Assembly: GCF_014775655.1 (NCBI RefSeq)
Contig: NZ_CP061274.1
Coordinates: 186,001-250,000, forward strand
Reading direction: 5' to 3'
Length of the DNA stretch: 64,000 bases
From: Clavibacter zhangzhiyongii
Lineage (GTDB): Bacteria > Actinomycetota > Actinomycetes > Actinomycetales > Microbacteriaceae
Numbering within the stretch: the stretch's first letter is position 1; every line of letters begins with the position of its first letter. The position numbers and the translations under genes are program-made. Below the pieces are notes generated by a model. That model was not told the DNA's origin. It saw nothing but the letters and a program-made list of their open reading frames with translations, and ran no database searches. This document shows, piece by piece, positions 1 to 7,812 of the stretch.

Positions 1-430
1 CGTGCGGATCGGGGAGGAGAGGATCCTCACGGTGCGCGTCGACGGCGAGGACCCGCTGCGGTACCAGCTGCCCCTCGGCCGGCGGCTGCCGCTGCACGTG
101 GGCGCGGGGAAGAACATCCTGGCGGCCTTCCCGGAGCAGGAGCGCGAGCGGGTGCTCGCCCGGATCGGCAGCACGGACACGGCCGGCGGCACGACGGTGT
201 CGGCCGACGAGCTGCGGGCGCAGCTCGAGACGGTGCGCCGGGACGGCTTCCACATCTCGATCGACGAGAGGGAGACGGGCGTCGCCGCGGTGAGCGTCCC
301 GATCCACGACCGGTCCGGCGACGTCGTCGCGGCGATCTCGGCCTCCGGGCCGTCGGAGACCATCACGCACGCGCGCCTCGAGGCGCGCGTGCCGGAACTG
401 CGCCGAGCGGCAGCCGCCGTGGAGCGGTAG
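1..430 (+). CDS. IclR-family transcriptional regulator, C-terminal part (5' end outside window)
   Basis: Only the last 142 or so codons are present; the reading frame is open to the left edge, so the winged-helix DNA-binding domain lies outside. What is visible matches the IclR effector-binding (GAF-like) domain: the segment LPLHVGAGKNILAAF is the usual conserved stretch following the first strands, and the C-terminal part ETGVAAVSVPIHD followed by VVAAISASGPSE is the ligand-pocket signature. IclR proteins usually control a nearby catabolic operon. The oxidoreductase 44 bases downstream on the same strand is the obvious candidate target or partner. The ligand cannot be told. Confidence 0.85.
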   Translation, partial: VRIGEERILTVRVDGEDPLRYQLPLGRRLPLHVGAGKNILAAFPEQERERVLARIGSTDTAGGTTVSADELRAQLETVRRDGFHISIDERETGVAAVSVPIHDRSGDVVAAISASGPSETITHARLEARVPELRRAAAAVER

Positions 431-473
431 ACGCCGGGTCGCGAGAGGCGGCCGGCAGAGGAGGAGACGCACG

Positions 474-1256
474 ATGAGGACAGCGTTCATCGGACTCGGC
501 GAGGCCGGAGCCATCTACGCGGCGGCGGCCGCTGCCCGCGGCGACCAGGTCGCCGGCTTCGACCCGGCCGCCCCCACCACGCCGGACGGCGTCGAGCGAT
601 CCGCCACCCTCGCCGAGGCCGTCACCGGCGCCGACCTCGTGGTCGTGCTCACGGGCGCGGCGCTGAGCGAGCGCATCGCCGCGGATGCCGCCCCCCACCT
701 GGGCGCCGACGCCGTCTACGCGGACTTCACGACGGCGTCGCCCGAGGTCATGGCGCGCGTCGCGCAGCTCGTGCAGGACGCGGGCGCGCGCTTCGCCGAC
801 GTCGCGATCCTCGGTCCGGTGCCGGCCGAGGGGGCGCGCACGGCGACGATCGTGAGCGGATCCGCCGCGCAGGACGTCGAGGAGTACCTCGTCTCCCTGG
901 GCGCGGAGGTCGAGCGGATCGACGGGCCGGCCGGCGAGGCCACCAGCCGGAAGCTGCTGCGCAGCGTGCTGATGAAGAGCCTGGCGGCCGTCGTGGTCGA
1001 GGCCGTGACCGCGGGACGCGCGGCCGGCTGCGAGGAGTGGGTGCGCGATCAGATCGCCGGCCAGCTGTCGGGCGACGTGGCCGCGAAGATCGAGCGCTAC
1101 GAGTCGGGCAGCCGGAAGCACGCCGTGCGGCGCGGCCACGAGATGGGGTCGGTGGTCGAGCACCTCGGCGCGCTCGGGGTCCCGTCGGAGATGTCGGAGG
1201 CCTCGATGCGGTTCCTCGGCCGGCTCGCCGAGGAGGAGGCCGCACGCGGGGCCTAG
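474..1256 (+). CDS. NAD(P)-binding 6-phosphogluconate/3-hydroxyisobutyrate dehydrogenase-like oxidoreductase
   Basis: The protein has 260 residues. The N-terminus MRTAFIGLGEAGAIY carries the Rossmann glycine motif GxGxAG, and the acidic residue in GFDP closes the second strand as in NAD(P)-binding beta-hydroxyacid dehydrogenases. The C-terminal half, with LRSVLMKSLAAVVVEAV and the K in SRKLLRS-type context, resembles the DUF1932 helical domain that replaces the usual 6PGDH C-terminal domain. The start is supported by a purine-rich GAGGAGGAG 7-10 bases upstream of ATG. It follows an IclR regulator and probably acts on a small hydroxy acid; the substrate is unknown. The stop overlaps that of the convergent next gene by 4 bp. 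Confidence 0.8.
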   Translation: MRTAFIGLGEAGAIYAAAAAARGDQVAGFDPAAPTTPDGVERSATLAEAVTGADLVVVLTGAALSERIAADAAPHLGADAVYADFTTASPEVMARVAQLVQDAGARFADVAILGPVPAEGARTATIVSGSAAQDVEEYLVSLGAEVERIDGPAGEATSRKLLRSVLMKSLAAVVVEAVTAGRAAGCEEWVRDQIAGQLSGDVAAKIERYESGSRKHAVRRGHEMGSVVEHLGALGVPSEMSEASMRFLGRLAEEEAARGA

Positions 1257-1882
1257 TCGTCCGGTCGGCCGCGCGACGCCTCGCGGGCCCGGCGCAGCAG
1301 CGCGACCGCGATGGCGAGCGGCTTCATCCACGTGACCTCGCCGAACCGGTACTCCCGGCCGCGGGCCAGCCGGTCGGCGAGGTCGGGGCGGGCGGCGCGC
1401 AGGTGGACGCGGGCCTCCTCGGCGTGCACGGGGTCGGAGACGATGCGGATCGTGTCGGCGTCCTCGACGAGCGGGATCGCGTTCGCGACGTTCTCGCGCG
1501 TGCTCCGGCTCGCCTCCTCGAGGACGACCGGGCCGCGGTAGCCGAGCTCGCGGGCGTACCGGGCGAGGATCCGGGCCTCGGGCTCGTCGCCCATCACGGA
1601 TCCGCCGCACAGCACGAGCGCGGTCGACGTGGCGCTCGGGTCCATCGAGCGGAGCGCCGCGCGCACGCGGTAGCGGTTGACGCGGTTCGCGCGCGCCCCC
1701 GCGTTGCCGAAGCCGAGCACGATGACGGCCTCGCGGCCCACCGTGCCGTCGGGCCGGCCGGGGGAGATGCCGAGCCCGCGCGTGCTGGCGGCCCGGTGGA
1801 TCCCCTCGCTCGCCAGGAGCACCGCGGCGACGGCGGCGCCGAGCGCGGCCGGCAGCGCGACGAGGATCCGGCGGGTGCGCAT
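1253..1882 (-). CDS. DUF218 (YdcF/SanA/ElyC-like) membrane-anchored protein
   Basis: This is a 209-residue protein. An N-terminal hydrophobic segment (about residues 5-25) is probably an uncleaved anchor. The rest fits the DUF218 fold: VIVLGFGNA opening strand, VLCGGSV, the segment PEARILARYARELGY, and the conserved EEASRSTRENVANA, followed by IRIVSDPVHAEEARVHLRAA. Proteins of this family are implicated in cell-envelope processes such as lipid-carrier metabolism and vancomycin tolerance, but the biochemical reaction is unsettled. A TAGCCT hexamer (complement of 1889-1894) lies only 6 bases before the ATG with no Shine-Dalgarno sequence, so the mRNA is probably leaderless. Convergent with the preceding oxidoreductase gene. 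Confidence 0.8.
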   Translation of the reverse strand: MRTRRILVALPAALGAAVAAVLLASEGIHRAASTRGLGISPGRPDGTVGREAVIVLGFGNAGARANRVNRYRVRAALRSMDPSATSTALVLCGGSVMGDEPEARILARYARELGYRGPVVLEEASRSTRENVANAIPLVEDADTIRIVSDPVHAEEARVHLRAARPDLADRLARGREYRFGEVTWMKPLAIAVALLRRAREASRGRPDD

Positions 1883-1976
1883 GCGCCCAGGCTACGGGCG
1901 CGGTCGGCGGCCGGCGGGCGGGCGGTGCGGCGGGCGGGCGGTGCGGCGGCGCGGCTGCCCGATCACCCGGTTCCCG

Positions 1977-2228
1977 TCAGCCGGCGCGGGCCGCCTTCAC
2001 GTACGCGACGACCGCGTTGGCGTGCCCGTGCCCGAGCCCGTGCTCGGCCTTCAGCCAGGCGACCGCCTGCATGTGCGGCTCCACGTCGAGCCGCTCGTCG
2101 GCGAGGTCGATCCAGTGCTGCACGGGCTGCCCGTGCGCCTTCTCGATGCCCGGGAAGTAGGAGGCGGGCCCCTTCGCCTTCTGCCCCTCGGGCGGCGGGG
2201 GCGGGGCGACGATGCCGTGCGCGTTCAT
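1977..2228 (-). CDS. DUF4287 domain protein, 83 residues
   Basis: A small soluble protein. The body SYFPGIEKAHGQPVQHWIDL, then AVAWLKAEHGLGHGHANA and a C-terminal VAYVKAARAG, is the compact all-helical DUF4287 domain, whose hallmark is the GHGHANA-type motif near the C-terminus. The function of the family is unknown; it is common as a stand-alone protein in actinobacteria. The ATG was chosen because a TACCGT hexamer (complement of 2235-2240) sits exactly 6 bases upstream, the spacing seen for leaderless genes throughout this window. About 90 bases separate its stop from the DUF218 gene start, so they need not be one transcript. Confidence 0.75.
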   Translation of the reverse strand: MNAHGIVAPPPPPEGQKAKGPASYFPGIEKAHGQPVQHWIDLADERLDVEPHMQAVAWLKAEHGLGHGHANAVVAYVKAARAG

Positions 2229-2445
2229 GCTGCGACGGTACCGGCGGGGCGCGGCGAAGGCCAGGGGCGATCCCGCCGCGGAGCGCCTCGGCTGCTGCTG
2301 CCGCTGCTGCCGCTCCTGCCCGGTGTCAAGGGGGAAGACTGTTGCCCACCCGAGGAATAGTGTCGGGATCGTCGAGCCGCACCTGGACCCCGTGCCGGCT
2401 CGCCAGGACGCCGGCCTCCCCGGCGCGAGACGGCACGAGGGTCCC

Positions 2446-2715
2446 ATGCACACCACCACCAGCATCCGCATCGACGGGGAGCGATTCCTCCTCGCCGACG
2501 GACAGGACGTGGAGGCGCTGAAGGCACGCCTCGTCGAGGCGGTCACCGGCGGCGCGCGCTTCGTGGAGTTCGACGGCGTCGGCCGGGTGCACGTCGCCGT
2601 CCTCGTCACGTCCCGCTCGGTCGTGCGCCTCGAGGTGCACGAGCGGGGGGACGACCTCGACGGCCCGCTGGAGCTCCCGGTCGACGTCGACGTCGACCTG
2701 TACTCGTACGGCTGA
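2446..2715 (+). CDS. Small acidic hypothetical protein, 89 residues
   Basis: I do not recognise the family. The product is short, acidic, rich in valine and aspartate, and predicted soluble: it has no signal peptide or membrane segment. Alternating hydrophobic residues (RVHVAVLVTSRSVVRLEVHE) suggest a small beta-sheet protein, and it ends in a run of V-D repeats (PVDVDVDLYSYG). The ATG follows the weak purine stretch GGCACGAGGGTCCC. Third-position GC bias is strong and the frame is uninterrupted, which supports real coding. It lies divergent from DUF4287 with about 217 bases between the starts; the sequence TTGCCC at 2342 and TAGTGT at 2358 are too close together to form a normal promoter. 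Confidence 0.6.
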   Translation: MHTTTSIRIDGERFLLADGQDVEALKARLVEAVTGGARFVEFDGVGRVHVAVLVTSRSVVRLEVHERGDDLDGPLELPVDVDVDLYSYG

Positions 2716-2813
2716 ACCGGGCGGCCGTCCGCGCGGGCGCGCGGCAGGCGGCCTCCCGTCCGCCGCGTGGTTCAATGGTCCGGTCTCCTCCGGGAGGGCC
2801 TCCCGCGGGGGGC

Positions 2814-2874
2814 GCGGCGGTGGGGCTCGCCGTCCCCGAACCTCGGCATCCCGTCGACGACGGTCCCTGTCTCA
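2814..2874 (+). ncRNA. Candidate fluoride (crcB-type) riboswitch
   Basis: Immediately upstream of two crcB genes the RNA can fold like the crcB motif. P1 pairs 2816-2819 GGCG (extendable to 2814) with 2828-2831 CGCC. The loop GGGGC (2822-2826 region) can pair as a pseudoknot with GUCCC (2862-2866 region). Between them lies the conserved-type AACC, then a P3 hairpin UCGGC-AUCCC-GUCGA, then CGACGGUCCCUG, which matches the consensus UGAUGRYNCCU region apart from substitutions. The usual GAUG after P1 is GGUG here. Architecture and gene context argue for a fluoride sensor; the altered conserved bases keep the call tentative. No obvious terminator hairpin was seen, so control could be on translation. 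Confidence 0.55.
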
Positions 2875-2909
2875 CGGCATCGCCATGCCAGCCGAGATGG
2901 GAGACCCGC

Positions 2910-3413
2910 ATGACCCACGACCGTCCGCACGCCGCCCGACCGGCCGCACCCCGGCCTCCCCGCGAGCGGCCGCCGCGCCCCGTCCACCTGCGCTGGTCGT
3001 CGCTCGGCCTCGTCGCCCTCGGCGGCGCCGTCGGCACGGGGATCCGCGAGGCGCTCGCCCTCACCTGGCCGGCGCCCGCGGGCGGCCTGCCGGTGACGAT
3101 CCTCGTGATCAACGTCGTCGGCGCCTTCGCGCTCGGCGCGCTCCTCGAGGCGCTCGCCCTCCGCGGCCCCGACGAGGGCCGCCGCCTGGCCGTCCGGCTG
3201 CTGGTCGGCACGGGCGTGCTCGGCGGCTTCACCACCTACAGCTCGCTGGCCACGGACGCGGCCGCGCTCACGGGATCCGCGCTCGGCACGGCGCTCGCCT
3301 ACGCTGCGCTCTCGCTGGTCGTCGGCGCGGCCGCGTCGCTGGCCGGGATCGCGGCGGGCGGCGCCCTGCACCGGCGCCGGGCGTCGGGCCGCGGGACGGG
3401 AGCGGCGTCGTGA
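2910..3413 (+). CDS. crcB: Fluoride channel CrcB/Fluc, first subunit
   Basis: A 167-residue membrane protein that exports fluoride as one half of a dual-topology channel. After a proline/arginine-rich cytosolic tail of about 33 residues come four hydrophobic segments. Family landmarks are GGAVGTGIRE in the first helix, the VINVVGAFALG stretch in helix 2, and LGGFTTYSS in helix 3, the broken helix that forms the pore with its conserved threonines. The ATG has GGAGACCCGC in front of it. It is the first gene of a tightly overlapped run, and a candidate fluoride riboswitch lies 35 bases upstream. The long N-terminal tail is larger than in typical 120-130 residue CrcB proteins. Confidence 0.92.
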   Translation: MTHDRPHAARPAAPRPPRERPPRPVHLRWSSLGLVALGGAVGTGIREALALTWPAPAGGLPVTILVINVVGAFALGALLEALALRGPDEGRRLAVRLLVGTGVLGGFTTYSSLATDAAALTGSALGTALAYAALSLVVGAAASLAGIAAGGALHRRRASGRGTGAAS

Positions 3414-3790
3414 GCGGCCCGCTCGTGTTCGCCCTGATCTGCGTGGCCGGCGGCATCGGAGCAGCCCTCCGCCTGCTCGTCGACGGCGCCGTGAAGGGCC
3501 GCGTGGGCGCCGGGTATCCGTGGGGCACGACCGTCATCAACGTCACCGGGTCCTTCGGCCTGGGCCTCCTGGCCGGGGCGGCCGCGCACGCGGGGCTCCC
3601 GCACGACCTCCTGCTGATCCTCGGCGGCGGCCTGATGGGCGGCTACACGACCTTCAGCACCGCCAGCCTCGAGACCGTCCGCCTGGCGCAGGCCGGCCGG
3701 CTGGGCGCGGCGCTCGCGAACGGCCTCGGGATGCTCGTCGCATGCATCGCGGCGGCGGGGCTGGGGCTCGCGCTGGGCGCGGGGCTGTGA
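3410..3790 (+). CDS. crcB: Fluoride channel CrcB/Fluc, second subunit
   Basis: A 126-residue protein starting at GTG that overlaps the stop of the first crcB (GTGA). Four membrane segments are seen, with AGGIGAALR, the helix-2 signature WGTTVINVTGSFGLG, and LMGGYTTFSTASLE, which is the canonical TTFST pore motif. Gram-positive bacteria often encode two different CrcB proteins side by side that assemble as a heterodimer in antiparallel orientation; the divergent N-terminal lengths and charges of this pair fit that arrangement. Translational coupling would secure equal synthesis of the two halves. Confidence 0.92.
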   Translation: MSGPLVFALICVAGGIGAALRLLVDGAVKGRVGAGYPWGTTVINVTGSFGLGLLAGAAAHAGLPHDLLLILGGGLMGGYTTFSTASLETVRLAQAGRLGAALANGLGMLVACIAAAGLGLALGAGL

Positions 3791-4275
3791 CCGCGCTGCG
3801 GCGGGCGCTCGCCGGGGACCTCGTCGACCTGCGCGCGTTCCTCCGGGCAGCGGACCTCACCGTCGACGGCCTCGACGCGCCCGGCGCGGGCTTCTGGGTC
3901 GAGCGGGACGGGGACGGCCGCGTCGTCGGCAGCGCGGGTCTCGAGCTCGGCGCCGGAGGCCGGCACGCGCTCGTCCGCAGCGTGGCGGTGGATCCGGCGC
4001 TGCGGTCGTCCGGACGCGGATCCGCGCTCGCCCGGCACGCCCTCGCGGAGGCGGAGGCCGCCGGCGCCGAGCGCGCCTGGCTCTTCTCGCGGCGCTCGGG
4101 TCCGTTCTGGCGCGGCCTCGGCTTCGCGGAGGCCGACCGGGACGCGCTCGCCGCGGCGCTGCCGGAGGCGCACCAGGTCGTCGCCTTCCGCGCCAGCGGG
4201 CAGCTCGCCCGCGAGGTCGCGTGGTCCCGGGTGCTCGGGGCGGGGACCACGCCCCCGCCTAGGCTCGCGGGATGA
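3787..4275 (+). CDS. GNAT N-acetyltransferase, ArsN2-like
   Basis: A 162-residue GNAT-fold protein starting at GTG, overlapping the crcB stop by 4 bp. The acetyl-CoA binding region is LVRSVAVDPALRSSGRGSAL, slightly altered from the usual R/Q-x-x-G-x-G/A loop, followed by the helix LARHALAEAEAAGAERAWLF. The pattern of a short N-terminal helix RALAGDLVDLRAFLRAADLTVDGL and the later FWRGLGF resembles ArsN2 acetyltransferases, which are linked to arsenic compounds, but no arsenic genes are nearby. Its place in a fluoride-resistance transcript suggests it was recruited as a stress or detoxification gene; the substrate is unknown. Confidence 0.75.
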   Translation: MTALRRALAGDLVDLRAFLRAADLTVDGLDAPGAGFWVERDGDGRVVGSAGLELGAGGRHALVRSVAVDPALRSSGRGSALARHALAEAEAAGAERAWLFSRRSGPFWRGLGFAEADRDALAAALPEAHQVVAFRASGQLAREVAWSRVLGAGTTPPPRLAG

Positions 4276-4862
4276 GCAGCGCGGAACCCGACCACGAGCC
4301 CGAGCCCGTCTGGAGCACCACCGACCGGCGGGACCTGCACCGCGGCCGCGTCGTGCTCGTCGACCACGGGGTGCTGCTGCCCGACGGGTCGACGTCGCGC
4401 TACGAGGTGGACGAGAGCGTGCCGTACGCGGTCGCGACCCTCGTGGTCGACGGCGACCACGTGCTGCTCTCGCGCCAGTACCGGTACCCGCTCGGCCGGT
4501 GGATCCTCGACCTCCCCGGCGGCGCGGGCGACGCCTCCGAGCAGCCCGCCGACGCCGCCCGCCGCGAGCTCGAGGAGGAGCTCGGCCTCGTCGCGACGGA
4601 GATCCGCCCGCTGCGCACCTACGCCGTGAACCCGGGCCGCGCGTCGTGGCTCGTGCACGTGTTCGCCTGCACCGCGCCGACCACCGCGGGCGTCGCCGAC
4701 CGCTCCGACCCGTCCGAGCAGGTGCGCCTCGTGCGGATGCCCGTCGTCGAGCTGGACGCGCTCATCGCCGCGGGCGGGATCGAGGACCCGACCCTCCTCA
4801 TCGCCCGCGCCGCCGCCGCGGAGCAGGGGCTGCTGCCGCCGGTGGGGGCGGCCGTCCGCTGA
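4272..4862 (+). CDS. NUDIX hydrolase, ADP-ribose pyrophosphatase-like
   Basis: A 196-residue protein whose ATG overlaps the GNAT stop. The Nudix box is complete: G-x5-E-x7-R-E-L-E-E-E-L-G-L at about residues 81-103 (GAGDASEQPADAARRELEEE). The preceding LSRQYRYPLGRWILDLPGG is the stretch found in ADP-sugar pyrophosphatases (family of NudF/YffH), where the QYR and E/D-L-P-x-G residues contact the substrate. It probably hydrolyses ADP-ribose or a related nucleoside diphosphate sugar. Besides co-transcription with crcB, a TAGGCT hexamer at 4260-4265, 6 bases before the ATG, could give a separate leaderless transcript. No gene is seen in the following 105 bases. Confidence 0.88.
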   Translation: MSSAEPDHEPEPVWSTTDRRDLHRGRVVLVDHGVLLPDGSTSRYEVDESVPYAVATLVVDGDHVLLSRQYRYPLGRWILDLPGGAGDASEQPADAARRELEEELGLVATEIRPLRTYAVNPGRASWLVHVFACTAPTTAGVADRSDPSEQVRLVRMPVVELDALIAAGGIEDPTLLIARAAAAEQGLLPPVGAAVR

Positions 4863-4967
4863 GCCGCCGCCGCTCTCCCGCCGCCGCTGCCGAAGCGACC
4901 GCGCACGCGCCGACGCCGCGACCCCGCGCGAGCGGTGGCCACGGCGCGGACGCGCGACGGACGGGCG

Positions 4968-5816
4968 TCAGCGCCGGTCGACCGTGATGTCGCCCATCGT
5001 CGCCGAGAGGACGTACCGACGCGTCGCGTCCGCGTCGCTGCCGACGGCGTTCGACACCTGGCCCATCACCGTCTCGGTCGTGATGGCGTAGGCGCCCTCG
5101 GGCAGCAGGATCCGCTGCTCGCCGGCCGTCGTCTCCACCCGCATCGAGGTGGGCGCCGTCGCGAGGTCGAGCTCGGTGTCGCCCGCGCCGCTCGTGGCGC
5201 GCACCTCGCCGGACACCCGGAGGCCGTCGGCCGTGAGGTCGCCCGCGCCGCTCTCGACCTCGAGGTCGGCGACGCTGCCGGAGAGGCGCACCTCGCCCGC
5301 GCCGGAGTCGACGTCCACGTCGCGGAAGTCGCCGGCCACGACGATCCCGCCCGCGGCCGTCGAGACGTCGACGTCCATGCCGGCGCCGCCGGTCCCCGCG
5401 GGCACCTGCACCACGAGCTCGGCGCCGGGCGACGAGCCGAACGGCAGGTCGAGGATCCCCCACGAGGGGTTCCGCAGCTCCACCTCGAGCTCGCCGTCGT
5501 GCACCGCGTGGGTCTCGCGGAGGGCGGACCCGCCGGAGCGGAAGACGATGCGCGTCGCGTCGACGTCGGCCTGCTCGACCCGCACGTCGGCGGCGGACGC
5601 GTCGATCGACACGCTGGCGAAGGGCTCGGTCACGGTGCTGGTGCGCGAGCGGTCGCCGCGGTCGAGGCCCGCGACGACCTGCAGGACGACGAGCGCGAGG
5701 AGCGCCACGAGGGCGACGGATCCGACCGCGACGAGCACGGTGCGGAGCGTCCGCGGCCGGCGGGGCGCGGGCGGGCTGGGCTGGGCGGGCGGACCCGCGG
5801 GGGCGATGGTGGTCAT
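4968..5816 (-). CDS. DUF4097 beta-strand repeat membrane protein
   Basis: A 282-residue protein. A proline-rich cytosolic start (residues 1-27) leads into one membrane segment (about 28-50). The external part is a chain of short repeated strands of the type VEVESGAGDLTADGLRV, SGEVRATSGAGDTELDL, which is the right-handed beta-helix pattern of DUF4097 (toastrack-like) proteins. Such proteins often sit next to, and modulate, envelope-stress two-component systems. Here it follows the kinase and response regulator on the same strand with a 60-base gap, suggesting a co-regulated surface sensor or effector. The ATG has GAAGG 5 bases upstream. Confidence 0.8.
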   Translation of the reverse strand: MTTIAPAGPPAQPSPPAPRRPRTLRTVLVAVGSVALVALLALVVLQVVAGLDRGDRSRTSTVTEPFASVSIDASAADVRVEQADVDATRIVFRSGGSALRETHAVHDGELEVELRNPSWGILDLPFGSSPGAELVVQVPAGTGGAGMDVDVSTAAGGIVVAGDFRDVDVDSGAGEVRLSGSVADLEVESGAGDLTADGLRVSGEVRATSGAGDTELDLATAPTSMRVETTAGEQRILLPEGAYAITTETVMGQVSNAVGSDADATRRYVLSATMGDITVDRR

Positions 5817-5876
5817 GGCGGCCTTCTGTCGGAGGAGGAGCGGGAGGAGCGGGAGGTCGGAGGCGGGAGCGGCGGA

Positions 5877-6539
5877 TCAGCCGCGCGGGTCGGCGGCGCG
5901 CGCCAGGTACCGCAGGACGGCGAGCACGCGGCGGTTGCCGGTGCTCTCGGGCGGGAGGTCGAGCTTCGTGAAGATGGCGGAGACGTGCTTCTCGACCGAG
6001 CTCTCGGAGATGTGCAGGGCGCCGGCGATCGCGCTGTTCGAGCGACCCTCGGCCATCAGCTGCAGCACCTCGGCCTCGCGCGGCGACAGGGCGTCGACCC
6101 CGTCGGAGCGGCGGGAGCGCACCACGATCTGCGCCACGACCTCCGGGTCGAAGACCGTGCCGCCCGCCCCGACCTCGGCGACGGCGGCGAGGAACTCGTC
6201 CACCTCCGCGACCCGGTCCTTGAGCAGGTAGCCGAGGCCGGCCGAGTTCGAGGCGATGAGGTCGGCGGCGTAGCGCTCCTCCACGTACTGGGAGAGCACG
6301 AGCACGGCCGCGTCGCGGTCCTGCGCCCGGATGAGGACCGCGGCGCGGATCCCCTCGTCGGTGAAGGTCGGCGGCATGCGCACGTCGACGATGGCGAGGT
6401 CGGGGCGCTCCCGGTCGACGGCCGCGAGCAGCGCGGCGGCGTCGTCGACGGCGGCCACGATCTCGTGTCCGGCGTCGGTGAGGAGGCGCTCGAGGCCCGC
6501 TCGGAGGAGGACGGAGTCCTCGGCGATCACAATGCGCAC
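5877..6539 (-). CDS. NarL/LuxR-family response regulator
   Basis: A 220-residue two-domain regulator. Receiver domain, residues 1-120: acidic pocket IAEDS, phospho-acceptor D52 in LAIVDVRMPP, S/T at LVLSQ, and K107 in YLLKDRV. The LuxR-type helix-turn-helix occupies about 148-212: LSPREAEVLQLMAEGRSNS and SESSVEKHVSAIFTKLDL. The GTG start lies inside the last codons of the kinase gene (13-base overlap), so the two are translationally coupled. The linked DUF4097 protein is a likely target gene. The same receiver variant with an inserted TFTDEG after MPP is common in actinobacterial regulators of this type. Confidence 0.92.
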   Translation of the reverse strand: MRIVIAEDSVLLRAGLERLLTDAGHEIVAAVDDAAALLAAVDRERPDLAIVDVRMPPTFTDEGIRAAVLIRAQDRDAAVLVLSQYVEERYAADLIASNSAGLGYLLKDRVAEVDEFLAAVAEVGAGGTVFDPEVVAQIVVRSRRSDGVDALSPREAEVLQLMAEGRSNSAIAGALHISESSVEKHVSAIFTKLDLPPESTGNRRVLAVLRYLARAADPRG

Positions 6540-7756
6540 GGGACCTCCACGGTCACGTCGGTCGGGCCCCCGAGGGGGCTCGAGGTGGTCAGGGTGCCGC
6601 CGGCGGCGCGCACCCGGTCGTGCATGCCGCCGAGGCCGCCGCCGGGGTTGCCGTCGCGGGTGGCCCCGCCGCGGCCGTCGTCGGAGATCACGGCGCGGAT
6701 CCCGCCGGGCACCTCGTCGACGGCCACGGAGCAGCGGGACGCGCCCGAGTGCTTCGCCACGTTGGTGAGGGCCTCGGCGACGGCGAAGTACAGCACCGCC
6801 TCCACCTCCGGGCGGGGCCGGGCGGAGAGGTCCACCCGGACGGTCGTGGGCACGGCGTTGCGGGACGCGACGGCGGAGAGGGCGGCGTCGAGGCCGCGGT
6901 CGGTGAGCACGGCCGGGTGGATCCCGCGGGCCAGCTGCCGCAGCTCCGTGATGGAGTCCTTGGCGTCGCGGTGCGCCTGGTCGAGGAGCTCGCGGGCGGC
7001 GGCGGGATCGCTGTCCATGCGGGCGCGGGCCATGCCGAGCGTCATCGCCAGCGCCACGAGCCGGGGCTGGACCCCGTCGTGCAGGTCGCGCTCGATCCGC
7101 AGCCGCTCGGTCGACGCGGCGTCCACGGCGCCCTGCCGGGCGTCCGTCAGCGTGTCGACCCGGCTCTCGAGCGCGGCCGTCCGGCTCGTGCCGAGGAGGG
7201 CGGGGGAGACCGCGCGGTCGAGGGATCCGGCGCCCCACACGTAGAGGACCAGCAGCGCCGTCAGGAGCACCGCCGTGATGGTCGCGGCGAGCCCGCCCCC
7301 GGGGACGGCCGGCAGCTCGCCCGACCCGACCGCGGCCGCGAGCTGCGGCACGGCGCCGAAGAGCGTGACGAAGACGAGGCCCAGCACCATGCTCAGCGCG
7401 TGGTGCAGCAGCTGCCGCCACGTCACCGGGTCGACGAGGTCGAGGAGCGGCTGCGTCAGGTGGCGCCACGCGCTCGTGACCGTCGTCCGCTTCCGCACGG
7501 GCGGGGTGATGGCGATGTCGTGCACCGCGGCGGTGCGGGCCCGCTCGACGACGCCGATGCCGCGGATCAGCACGGCGGTGGCGGCGAGCACGAGCACGCC
7601 GATGCCGGCCGCGGGCAGGGTGCCGACCCCCGTCGACAGCAGGGTGACGAGGATCACGACCCAGGCGAGGCCGAGCACGGCGTCGATCAGCAGGTCGACG
7701 GCGGAGGTCCAGAGGACGGTCACGGTGTTCACGTGTCTCACCGTATGGGGACGCAT
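6527..7756 (-). CDS. Two-component sensor histidine kinase (HisKA_3 type) with membrane sensor
   Basis: A 409-residue membrane kinase. The N-terminal half has four hydrophobic segments (about 15-65 and 120-190) arranged like the 'putative sensor' domain of actinobacterial NarL-type kinases. The dimerisation/phosphotransfer helix is TERLRIERDLHDGVQPRL, with phosphorylated histidine about residue 226. The HATPase domain follows with the N-box ALTNVAKHS and G-boxes DDGRGG and GGGLGGMHDRV. I chose the ATG at 7756; a GTG at 7732 preceded by GGTGAG is an alternative and may be the true start. It overlaps the response-regulator gene. Confidence 0.88.
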   Translation of the reverse strand: MRPHTVRHVNTVTVLWTSAVDLLIDAVLGLAWVVILVTLLSTGVGTLPAAGIGVLVLAATAVLIRGIGVVERARTAAVHDIAITPPVRKRTTVTSAWRHLTQPLLDLVDPVTWRQLLHHALSMVLGLVFVTLFGAVPQLAAAVGSGELPAVPGGGLAATITAVLLTALLVLYVWGAGSLDRAVSPALLGTSRTAALESRVDTLTDARQGAVDAASTERLRIERDLHDGVQPRLVALAMTLGMARARMDSDPAAARELLDQAHRDAKDSITELRQLARGIHPAVLTDRGLDAALSAVASRNAVPTTVRVDLSARPRPEVEAVLYFAVAEALTNVAKHSGASRCSVAVDEVPGGIRAVISDDGRGGATRDGNPGGGLGGMHDRVRAAGGTLTTSSPLGGPTDVTVEVPCAL

Positions 7757-7788
7757 TTCCCCAGGCGATGGAGGTGGCCGCCCGACCT

Positions 7789-7808
7789 GGTGGGGGACAG
7801 CCCCCACC
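7789..7808 (-). terminator. GC-rich hairpin just after the DoxX stop
   Basis: A perfect 8-bp inverted repeat, GGTGGGGG and CCCCCACC around ACAG, lies 5 bases beyond the stop codon of the DoxX gene and 33 bases before the proposed kinase start. No U-tract follows, as is usual for terminators in high-GC actinobacteria. It may separate the DoxX transcript from the two-component operon. Confidence 0.45.
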
Positions 7809-7812
7809 CCTG

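Noticed and set aside
2289-2320. CTG/CCG-type trinucleotide run upstream of the 89-residue protein gene.
   Set aside because: Short and imperfect; typical of high-GC non-coding sequence.
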